A stretch of DNA of 16,444 nucleotides. Source: JBDKGV01 sp039798005 (GTDB lineage: Bacteria > Fibrobacterota > Fibrobacteria > UBA5070). Below the pieces are notes generated by a model. That model had not been told where the DNA came from, ran no database searches, and saw only the letters and a program-made list of their open reading frames with translations. The position numbers and the translations under genes were made by a program. This document shows positions 1 to 5,556 of the stretch, piece by piece (position 1 is the stretch's first letter; each line of letters begins with the position of its first letter). The DNA is taken from NCBI GenBank assembly GCA_039798005.1, contig JBDKGV010000061.1, positions 1-16,444 of the forward strand. The letters run 5' to 3'.

Positions 1-68
1 GGTCTGGGCCGGAGGTCCAGAGCAACAGATCAATAGATCAGCAGATCAACAGATAAACAGATCAACAT
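1..68 (+). repeat. End of a dispersed structured repeat plus an 8-bp tandem array
   Basis: Bases 1-28 match 1064-1093 on the same strand with a 2-nt indel (both begin GGTCTGGGCC and run into CAACAG), so the window opens inside another copy of the repeat at 900-1210. In this copy TCTGGGCC (3-10) pairs with GGTCCAGA (14-21) using one G-U pair. The other copy keeps the same hairpin with a different loop and a G-C pair. From 21 to 68 there are six imperfect copies of an 8-bp unit, consensus ATCAACAG, starting at 21, 29, 37, 45, 53 and 61. The 8-bp period is not a codon multiple, so the stretch is non-coding. Its left boundary lies outside the window. Confidence 0.7.
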
Positions 69-106
69 TGAAAAAATGCAGTCAGTGCACCTGCGGAGCT
101 GAATAA

Positions 107-122
107 GAAACAACCTTGTTTC
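107..122. promoter_or_regulatory. Short inverted repeat upstream of the AT-rich gene
   Basis: GAAACA (107-112) and TGTTTC (117-122) form a perfect 6-bp inverted repeat with a 4-nt centre, about 90 bp upstream of the gene at 213. No T-tract follows, so an operator or promoter dyad is likelier than a terminator. No regulator can be named. The rest of 123-212 is AT-rich and presumably holds the promoter, but I cannot place -35 and -10 boxes with confidence. Confidence 0.3.
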
Positions 123-212
123 AAAATGGTTACGCATTTATGGATCACTTTTCATTTTTGTAAATTTCGAGCATCACCGCGTGTCGCCCTACGAATCTGA
201 TGGAGAAATAAG

Positions 213-764
213 ATGAGATTCCTTAAAGTATTATTGCTATCAGCCTCGGCAATTTGCGCAGAATTAGTCGATGCACCGTTTGTATCCATTATCAAAGTTT
301 CAGACAGCATTTACGCATCAAATCAAGGGAAAGTTGAGATATTTTTCGAGGACATGAATCCAAAACACGAATACCAACAACTAGCCTATTTGACAATCAA
401 AGGATCGATGAATTCGAACGATATTGATGTCGTAAATAGATTGAAATATGAGGCATGGAAAATTGGCGCCGATGGAGTGATGAGAATCAAGAAGACGATT
501 GAAGACAGGAAATATGCAGAAATGTTCGTCCCTGAAAATGACCAGCAAAGTTACAAATCAACAGTACTGACTGGCGTCGCTTTCAGATATGTCGACTCGA
601 CAAATCGAGCTGCAGGAATCGATTCATCCATATTGATATCAGTACCAGCATCCATCGCGGCAAAAAATGAAGAACTGGATGAGAAAATTGATAGAGGAAT
701 CTCGTCCATATTGGTAATCACAATTGGACTCATCATCGTATTGATTGTAAAAGTAGTGTATTGA
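213..764 (+). CDS. AT-rich exported protein with a C-terminal membrane anchor, unknown function
   Basis: This gene encodes 183 aa. Residues 1-16 look like a signal peptide (basic start, LLLSASAICA), and about 163-181 is a strongly hydrophobic helix at the extreme C-terminus, so the body is probably extracytoplasmic and tethered by its tail. The core (about 38-95) has a beta-rich stretch followed by a helix ending in GADGVMRIK (85-93). That resembles the GADAV-type motif of small YbjQ/DUF4156-like envelope proteins, but only weakly, so no function is assigned. The start has a good ribosome site (GGAGA, 8 nt upstream). Base and codon use differ sharply from the neighbours: roughly 40% GC and A/T-rich third positions in a GC-rich region. 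It stands alone between two copies of a structured repeat, which suggests horizontal acquisition. Confidence 0.75.
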   Translation: MRFLKVLLLSASAICAELVDAPFVSIIKVSDSIYASNQGKVEIFFEDMNPKHEYQQLAYLTIKGSMNSNDIDVVNRLKYEAWKIGADGVMRIKKTIEDRKYAEMFVPENDQQSYKSTVLTGVAFRYVDSTNRAAGIDSSILISVPASIAAKNEELDEKIDRGISSILVITIGLIIVLIVKVVY

Positions 765-797
765 TCCCGAAATTTTCAAATTATTGAACAGGACAGG

Positions 798-832
798 ATG
801 CTGAAAGTGCCCCCAATTTTCGCTTTCAGCAT
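798..832 (+). terminator. Long hairpin downstream of the AT-rich gene
   Basis: ATGCTGAAAGTG (798-809) pairs with CGCTTTCAGCAT (821-832) over 12 bp with one G-U pair, around an 11-nt loop, starting 33 nt after the stop codon at 764. No T-tract follows on either strand. It could be a transcript-end stabilising hairpin, a rho-assisted terminator or part of the mobile unit carrying this gene. The position suggests a 3' end; the missing U-tract lowers confidence. Confidence 0.5.
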
Positions 833-899
833 TCCACGATCCTAAATTTCAGCAACCTGACCTCCGTGATATAAGCGTCGTCTTGCTTGACCGTTTTCG

Positions 900-1210
900 C
901 TTCGGCCAGTGGGTCCCGCGTCGAAGGCGCATCGCCTTCGCCAGCGGGCACCGCAGCCTTGCCAGACCACTGAGGTACACTGCGGGCGACCCTTTGTTGG
1001 GTTCCAAGGGGTGGAACCCCTGGCCGCGGTTTCCAAAGGGGCGCGGACAGCCCCTTTGGCCCGGGTCTGGGCCGAGAGGGCCCAGAACAACAGCATCAAA
1101 TTCAGAACAACAGTCGCACACAGTGCAAAGGACGGCAAGCCGCGCCAGGGATGCCGGCCGCAAGGCCCAAGACCTCCGGGCTTGGCAGGCAGCCCGGCCC
1201 GCAAGGGAGG
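900..1210. repeat. Multi-hairpin dispersed repeat element, possibly a structured RNA
   Basis: The gap between the genes at 764 and 1441 is mostly this element. Stems seen directly: 922-929/933-940 (8 bp, 3-nt loop); 999-1006/1012-1019 (8 bp); 1033-1042/1050-1059 (10 bp); 1066-1073/1079-1086 (8 bp); 1176-1182/1191-1197 (7 bp). Two mini-hairpins are capped by GCAA, a GNRA tetraloop (1156-1167 and 1198-1207). The 1064-1093 part recurs at 1-28 with its hairpin preserved. Several overlapping open frames cross it on both strands, but none has a ribosome site or a recognisable protein. It could be a REP/MITE-like non-autonomous element or a structured RNA. The boundaries are approximate. Confidence 0.65.
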
Positions 1211-1344
1211 CGCCCTGTCCAACGCTTGGGATATTCCTATATTGGAACGCATGACTGGAACGCTTCACACCGGGCGAATTACCGACTTCCATCCGGAGCC
1301 GGTGCTCTAGTCGTCCCGTCAAGGCAACTTGGCAAGGATCACGG

Positions 1345-1378
1345 ACCCGCTCCTTCACCTGGGGGTGGGTTTTTCTTT
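1345..1378 (+). terminator. Rho-independent terminator or attenuator in the cimA upstream region
   Basis: ACCCGCTCC (1345-1353) pairs with GGGGTGGGT (1362-1370) over 9 bp with two G-U pairs, around an 8-nt loop, and runs directly into TTTTTCTTT. It ends about 60 nt before the cimA start codon. No protein gene lies immediately upstream that would need it, so it either ends a short untranslated transcript beginning near 1250 (a TATATT box lies at 1238-1243) or works as an attenuator for cimA. An outer helix (CTTGG near 1329 with CCAAG near 1380-1384) could form an alternative fold. Confidence 0.6.
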
Positions 1379-1440
1379 GCCCAAGTGAACCGATGACAGT
1401 CGAGACGTATTTGCGGGCGCTTACCAACACCGAGGAACTC

Positions 1441-3018
1441 ATGAAGGTCGAACTTTTCGACACCACATTGCGCGATGGCAACCAAGCCCGCGGACTTTCC
1501 TTCTCGCTGGAAGACAAGCTCTCCGTGGCCAGGCTCCTGGACGGATTCGGCATCGACATCATCGAGGCCGGTTGGCCCAACCCCACCAACCAGACCGACA
1601 TCCTGTTTTTCGAGCGGGCCCGCAAGCTGGAATGGAAGCATGCCCGGCTGTGCGCCTTCGGCAGCACCCGTCGCCCCGGCAAGCCTGCGCGCGAAGACAA
1701 GATGCTCGGGTACCTGGTGGACAGCCAAGCCCCGGTGATCGCCCTTTTTGGCAAGACCTGGGACCTGCATGTGACCGACGTGCTGCGCACCACCTTGGAT
1801 GAGAATTTGGCGATGATCGCCGACTCGATCAGCTTCCTGAAAAGCCAGGGGCGCGAAGTCGTCTTCGACGCCGAGCACTTCTTCGACGGCTTCCAGGCCA
1901 ATCCGGAGTACGCCCTCAAGGCCTTGCGCGCCGCCCACGAGGCCGGTGCCGACCGCTTGGCCCTGTGCGACACCAACGGCGGCATGGCCCTCTCCTGGGA
2001 CGTGGAGACGATCGTGCGCACCGTGCTCACCGAGATCCCCGGTTGCCGCGTGGGAATCCACCCGCACAACGATTCGGGCACGGCGGTGGCCAATGCTCTT
2101 GCGGCCGTGCGTGCCGGGGCCACCCAGGTGCAGGGCACCATCAACGGCATCGGCGAGCGCTGTGGCAACGTGAACCTCATCACCGTGGCCGCCAACCTCA
2201 AGTTGAAGCTGGGCCTTGAGGTGGTCACCGACGAGCAGCTCAAGGGACTGCGCCGCCTTTCGCTTTCGGTGAGCGAGATCGCCAACCTATCCCCCGACAT
2301 CCGCGCCCCGTTCGTGGGCGATGCGGCCTTCGCCCACAAGGGCGGAGCGCACATCGACGGCGTCCTGAAGGTGGCCAGGAGCTTCGAGCACATCGACCCG
2401 AGCCTTGTCGGGAACGAGCGCGAGCTCATCGTCTCCGACCAGTCGGGCGGAAGCCTGGTGGCCGCGCGCCTTTCCGAGATCGCGCCCGACCTGGACAAGA
2501 AGGACCCTCGCGTGGCGGAGATCCTCAAGGATGTCAAGGACCTGGAAAGCGACGGCTGGCATTTTGAAGTGGCGGAAGGTTCCTTCCAGTTGCTGGCCGC
2601 AAGGAAGCTCGGGCTCTTTGCCGATCCCTTCGTGGTCAAGCACTACCGGGTGATCGAGGAGATGGGCACCACGCTCTCGGAAGCCACGCTCCAGATCGAA
2701 GTCAACGGCGAGTCGGAACACACCGCCGCCATGGGTGACGGCCCCATCGGAGCCTTGGACGCCGCGTTGCGCAAGGCGGTCACCCGCTTCTACCCCGTCC
2801 TGGAAAGCGTACGCCTTTCCGACTACAAGGTGCGCGTGCTGGACAGCCGGGGCGGCACCGGAGCCAAGGTGCGCGTGTGGGTGGAAAGCACCGACGGCAC
2901 CCGCTCATGGGCGACCACGGGCGTATCGAGCAACATCGTCGACGCCTCGTGGCAGGCCTTGGTGGACAGCCTCTGCTGGCCGCTCCTGCGCGCCGACACC
3001 CCGAAAGGCAAGGGATGA
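1441..3018 (+). CDS. cimA: (R)-citramalate synthase
   Basis: The product condenses pyruvate with acetyl-CoA to (R)-citramalate in the cytoplasm, the first step of the threonine-independent isoleucine route. At 525 aa it has the usual CimA length. The N-terminal TIM barrel opens with FDTTLRDGNQ (catalytic Arg11-Asp12). Family signatures follow: DAEHFFDG, CDTNGG, the metal-binding HPHND (His207, His209) and GTINGIGERCGN. The last ~130 residues are the LeuA-type allosteric dimerisation domain. I chose ATG 1441 because GAGGA sits 5 nt upstream and the family starts right at this motif; an in-frame ATG at 1393 lacks a ribosome site. The stop overlaps the next gene by 4 nt (ATGA). A terminator hairpin just upstream suggests attenuation. 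2-isopropylmalate synthase is the main alternative, but the motifs fit CimA better. Confidence 0.95.
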   Translation: MKVELFDTTLRDGNQARGLSFSLEDKLSVARLLDGFGIDIIEAGWPNPTNQTDILFFERARKLEWKHARLCAFGSTRRPGKPAREDKMLGYLVDSQAPVIALFGKTWDLHVTDVLRTTLDENLAMIADSISFLKSQGREVVFDAEHFFDGFQANPEYALKALRAAHEAGADRLALCDTNGGMALSWDVETIVRTVLTEIPGCRVGIHPHNDSGTAVANALAAVRAGATQVQGTINGIGERCGNVNLITVAANLKLKLGLEVVTDEQLKGLRRLSLSVSEIANLSPDIRAPFVGDAAFAHKGGAHIDGVLKVARSFEHIDPSLVGNERELIVSDQSGGSLVAARLSEIAPDLDKKDPRVAEILKDVKDLESDGWHFEVAEGSFQLLAARKLGLFADPFVVKHYRVIEEMGTTLSEATLQIEVNGESEHTAAMGDGPIGALDAALRKAVTRFYPVLESVRLSDYKVRVLDSRGGTGAKVRVWVESTDGTRSWATTGVSSNIVDASWQALVDSLCWPLLRADTPKGKG

Positions 3019-3533
3019 ACCGCATCTTGGCAGGGATGGTGGGTTTGGCGTTGGGCACCGCAAGCCAAGCGGCTCCGGTGATCGTGACCAATGCCCAGGA
3101 CAACGGAACCTGGACCTTCGGAGGACGGGTCGGCGGCAGCACCGACGGAAAAGTCCTGCGCACCGAAGTCGCCGTGAGCGCCGAATACCTGATGGCCAAT
3201 CAGATCAGTTGGCGCACCGACTTGGCTTTCCTGGTGCGCGACATCCAGAAGCTGGACGCCTTCGACGTCTATGTGCCGACCAACCTCGTGCTGTGGCCGA
3301 TGGGACGAAACGCCAAGATCCGCCCCTATCTCGGACCGGGAGTCAACTACTCCTACACCTCCGAAGGCTCCAAGTCCTTTGGAGCCAATGCGCTGGCCGG
3401 TCTGCAACTGGTCGGCAAGAACCGCACGCTTGCGGGTTTCGAAGTCAAGTACCTGATTCCCGATCTCACGAACAACCGCAACAAGCCCCAAGTATCTTTC
3501 GCTCTCACGGGCCTTGTCAATCTGACGCGGTAG
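3015..3533 (+). CDS. Small exported outer-membrane beta-barrel-like protein
   Basis: This gene encodes 172 aa. Residues 1-19 form a clean signal peptide (MNRILAGMVGLALGTASQA). The mature part alternates polar and hydrophobic residues in about eight strand-like segments with Gly/Tyr/Trp-rich turns (for example LGPGVNYSYTSEGSKSFGANALAGLQL), as in small OmpW/OmpX-type barrels. It does not end in an aromatic residue, which is atypical for barrel insertion signals, so a periplasmic beta-sandwich cannot be excluded. The start ATG overlaps the cimA stop (ATGA) and has GGCAAGGG just upstream, so it is translationally coupled to cimA. An envelope protein riding behind an isoleucine-pathway gene is odd and may simply share its promoter. 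It converges on the cyclase gene with only 6 bp between the stop codons. Confidence 0.75.
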   Translation: MNRILAGMVGLALGTASQAAPVIVTNAQDNGTWTFGGRVGGSTDGKVLRTEVAVSAEYLMANQISWRTDLAFLVRDIQKLDAFDVYVPTNLVLWPMGRNAKIRPYLGPGVNYSYTSEGSKSFGANALAGLQLVGKNRTLAGFEVKYLIPDLTNNRNKPQVSFALTGLVNLTR

Positions 3534-3539
3534 ACCCGC

Positions 3540-4157
3540 TCAGGCCGTGAGGCGCCAGGCACGCTTGGCGCCCGGCGGAGCCTTCTCCAGCTGCGTGGCG
3601 GGAGGGCGTTCGTCCAACGCCTCCAGGAAGGCGTCGGTCACGAGGATCTCACGGGCTTGAGCCACGTCCTCGCCCAGTTTCGATGCGGCATTGACCTCGG
3701 CCCCGAAGACGTCCGCATCGCCGATGCGCAGCATTTCGCCAAAGCCCAAGCCCATGCACAGAAGGACGGTCTCCTCGCGGGGCCGGTCGGCGTTGTACAC
3801 CTCAAGCACCGCCATCATCTCGCGTGCCGCCGCCAGCGCCCGCGCAGGCTTGCGAAAGATCACCATGAAGGAGTCGCCCTCGGTCTTGAGCAGGATTCCG
3901 TCGTGCGCCTCGATCACCGGCACCAGCAACCGCTGCGATTCCTGGATGGTCTGAAGGAAGTGGATGATCCCGAATTCAGCGACATTGCGGGAAAATCCGG
4001 AAAGGTCGGTGAACATGACCGCCCAGGTCTCGCCAAAAAGATCCCAGATGTGCCGATCGATGGCCTCCTTGTCCGCACCCGGCGCAAGCCGGTCCCGAAT
4101 CAGCCGTTCCAGTCGATGGGTCGATGCCCCGGTGCCGCAGCGTCCTTGCCAGTCCAT
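3540..4157 (-). CDS. Class III adenylate/guanylate cyclase catalytic-domain protein
   Basis: This is a 205-aa soluble protein made almost entirely of one class III cyclase homology domain (about 45-185), which makes cyclic nucleotides from NTPs. By alignment with the mammalian C1/C2 core, the metal Asp residues are Asp51 (FTDLSGFS) and Asp95 (EGDS), the purine-binding pair is Lys91 and Asp149 (the adenylate-type combination), and the transition-state Asn is Asn156. The usual partner Arg four residues later is Lys160. No receiver, membrane or other sensor domain is present; residues 1-40 could be a short regulatory helix. The start at 4157 is the best ATG but lacks a Shine-Dalgarno; CATCTT lies 6-11 nt upstream, compatible with a leaderless message. 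A perfect 7-bp inverted repeat (3551-3557/3566-3572) lies in its last codons and may affect transcription arriving from the barrel gene. Confidence 0.85.
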   Translation of the reverse strand: MDWQGRCGTGASTHRLERLIRDRLAPGADKEAIDRHIWDLFGETWAVMFTDLSGFSRNVAEFGIIHFLQTIQESQRLLVPVIEAHDGILLKTEGDSFMVIFRKPARALAAAREMMAVLEVYNADRPREETVLLCMGLGFGEMLRIGDADVFGAEVNAASKLGEDVAQAREILVTDAFLEALDERPPATQLEKAPPGAKRAWRLTA

Positions 4158-4235
4158 CACTAAAAGATGGCTTCCAAGGACCGATCCCGAAGCAGGATTT
4201 CCATCGATTCCCGGTTGGAATGCTATTTCTGACCC

Positions 4236-4841
4236 ATGGAACCCACGACCATCGCCTTTGGCCGCCCCCGACGCCCCGACTGGCGGGATGCACCGCGCGC
4301 TTGGGCCCGGGGCAGACTGTGGTGGGCCCGGATCCCGGCGCTTGGCTGGGCCGCATGGACCTGGTCGCATCACCTGAGCGATCCCCTCTGGAGCGGGATC
4401 GCCAAGGGCATCAACCTTGGGCTGCACGAGGCGGGACACGCCCTTTTCGGGTGGTTCGGGGAATTCATCGGCATCCTGGGGGGAAGCCTGTTCCAGTGCC
4501 TGTGCCCCATGATCGCCCTGGTCGTGTTGAAGCGGCAGAACGACTGGTTTGGAATGAGCTTCTGCCTGGGCTGGCTCGGGACCAATCTCTTTGATGTGGC
4601 CACCTACGTTGCGGATGCGCGGGCGTTGGAACTGCCCTTGGTCACTCCCTTTGCCGGCGATGGGGAGATCATCCACGACTGGAACTGGATCCTGGACAGG
4701 ATGGGCTGGCTGGAGAGCGACCTTGCCATCAGTGCCGGCCTGCGAGCCGCAGGTTCCCTCGCCTTCCTGGCGTTTCTGGTCACGGGGTCCTGGCTGGTTC
4801 TGGAGATGTGGAGGACCCGCCGGACCATGCCTGACCGGTGA
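4236..4841 (+). CDS. Polytopic membrane protein with HEAGH zinc-protease motif (M50-like)
   Basis: This gene encodes 201 aa with about four hydrophobic segments (around 33-47, 72-98, 104-125 and 172-191). HEAGH at 64-68 lies at the start of a membrane segment, as in site-2-protease-like M50 peptidases. Candidates for the third metal ligand are Asp120 or Asp127 (NLFDVATYVADARALELP) or His147-Asp148. It is shorter than true S2P and has no PDZ domain, so it is best called M50B-like with unknown substrate. It is transcribed away from the cyclase gene across a 78-bp shared control region. There is no Shine-Dalgarno before ATG 4236; TATTTC lies about 7 nt upstream, so the message may be leaderless. 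The Rrf2 gene follows 64 bp downstream on the same strand, but that gap contains its own promoter-like region. Confidence 0.75.
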   Translation: MEPTTIAFGRPRRPDWRDAPRAWARGRLWWARIPALGWAAWTWSHHLSDPLWSGIAKGINLGLHEAGHALFGWFGEFIGILGGSLFQCLCPMIALVVLKRQNDWFGMSFCLGWLGTNLFDVATYVADARALELPLVTPFAGDGEIIHDWNWILDRMGWLESDLAISAGLRAAGSLAFLAFLVTGSWLVLEMWRTRRTMPDR

Positions 4842-4861
4842 GCCATAAAGGATTCTTTTCA

Positions 4862-4873
4862 GATATATATATC
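4862..4873. promoter_or_regulatory. Perfect AT palindrome upstream of the Rrf2 gene
   Basis: GATATATATATC is a perfect 12-bp palindrome ending 32 bp before the Rrf2 start, in the only AT-rich patch of the surrounding GC-rich sequence. Rrf2 proteins commonly repress their own promoters by binding dyads that overlap the -35/-10 region, so this is a candidate autoregulatory operator. A TTATCT box lies at 4893-4898, seven nt before the ATG, and may be a -10 element. The pairing of operator and protein is inference. Confidence 0.4.
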
Positions 4874-4905
4874 GCCATTGTGAGGGAATTACTTATCTTC
4901 CAATC

Positions 4906-5370
4906 ATGTTATCGCAGACTGCCGAATACGCCCTCCGTGCCGCAGTGTACTTGGCATCCGTTGCGCCCGAGGTCAAGACCGCCGTGGCCATCTCGGATGT
5001 CGTGAAGATCCCGGTCCCCTACCTTTCCAAGGTCCTCCAGAACCTGGCCAAGGGCAGGATCGTCGCCTCCCAGCGCGGCCTTCACGGCGGCTTTGCGCTG
5101 GCACGCCCGGCCACCGAGATCTCGGTACTGGACGTCGTGAACTGCGTGGACAACCTGAGCCGCCCGGCCCACTGCCCCCTTGGCATCCCCGACCACATCG
5201 GCCTGTGCCCGTTGCACCGCCGACTGGACGACGCGATCTCCGATCTCCAGAGATCCTTGGGCCAGACAACCTTGCAAGAGATGCTTGAACCGAACTCCGA
5301 CGGGATCGTCCCGCTGATCGGCAAGCAGAAGATCGTGCGCAAGCGCTCGAGCCGACCGATCGCCGTCTGA
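4906..5370 (+). CDS. Rrf2-family transcriptional regulator with three conserved cysteines
   Basis: This is a 154-aa DNA-binding regulator. The N-terminus (MLSQTAEYALRAAVYLA) and winged helix (about 25-75, with VPYLSKVLQNLAKGRIVASQRGLHGGF) are diagnostic for Rrf2. Cys80, Cys90 and Cys101 match the three-cysteine cluster that in IscR, NsrR and RirA holds an iron-sulfur cluster sensing iron, NO or redox state, so a cluster-dependent sensor is likely. The spacing (9 and 10 intervening residues) is not the exact IscR pattern, so I give no symbol. There is no isc/suf gene nearby. No ribosome site lies within normal range, suggesting a leaderless or very short leader. The palindrome at 4862-4873 may be its operator, and a second palindrome plus terminator follow the stop. 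Confidence 0.9.
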   Translation: MLSQTAEYALRAAVYLASVAPEVKTAVAISDVVKIPVPYLSKVLQNLAKGRIVASQRGLHGGFALARPATEISVLDVVNCVDNLSRPAHCPLGIPDHIGLCPLHRRLDDAISDLQRSLGQTTLQEMLEPNSDGIVPLIGKQKIVRKRSSRPIAV

Positions 5371-5372
5371 TT

Positions 5373-5387
5373 TGACGGATTCCGTCA
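5373..5387. repeat. Recurrent 15-bp palindrome, copy 1 (intergenic)
   Basis: TGACGGATTCCGTCA is palindromic around its central base and lies 2 bp after the Rrf2 stop codon and 6 bp before its terminator. Near-identical palindromes occur at 11348 and 13333, with looser ones at 9750 and 10502. This is the only non-coding copy. It may be a regulator or nucleoid-protein site; no factor is identified. Confidence 0.55.
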
Positions 5388-5393
5388 GGCCTG

Positions 5394-5429
5394 AAAACCA
5401 CCCGCACCACGGCTGCGAGGTGGTTTTTT
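5394..5429 (+). terminator. Rho-independent terminator after the Rrf2 gene
   Basis: AAAACCACC (5394-5402) pairs with GGTGGTTTT (5419-5427). The stem continues as CGCA (5403-5406) with TGCG (5414-5417) past one bulged A, around a 7-nt loop, and is followed by a T-run to 5429. It ends the Rrf2 transcript, and its A-rich left arm lets it act on both strands. From 5430 to the next start at 5557 I see no further feature. Confidence 0.9.
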
Positions 5430-5556
5430 GTTGCCGTTTTGGATCGCGGCGGAATCCATTTCGATCCGGCAACTCGGCACCGAAGGGTAGATTTGACGGG
5501 CACCTGCGGCAGTTCCGCCGAAGGGAGCGCCTCTCCATTCCTCGCCCCCGGGAAAC

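Noticed and set aside
21..68. CRISPR-like array
   Set aside because: The unit is 8 bp with no spacers and there are no cas genes; it is a simple tandem repeat.
1..1210. Integron cassette with attC sites
   Set aside because: A single gene between structured repeats invites the idea, but I find no GTTRRRY/RYYYAAC core pair at the element edges and no integrase in the window.
842..1310. Overlapping open frames on both strands inside the repeat
   Set aside because: Explained by GC-rich hairpin sequence; no ribosome site, implausible composition (Pro/Arg/Trp-rich), and the hairpins constrain the sequence instead.
1393..1440. Earlier in-frame ATG for cimA
   Set aside because: No ribosome site there, and the 16 extra residues are absent from the usual family N-terminus; ATG 1441 has GAGGA at the right distance.
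849..2639. Long minus-strand open frame over cimA and the repeat
   Set aside because: Antisense shadow of cimA in GC-rich sequence; the product is Ser/Arg-rich with no motif and no ribosome site.
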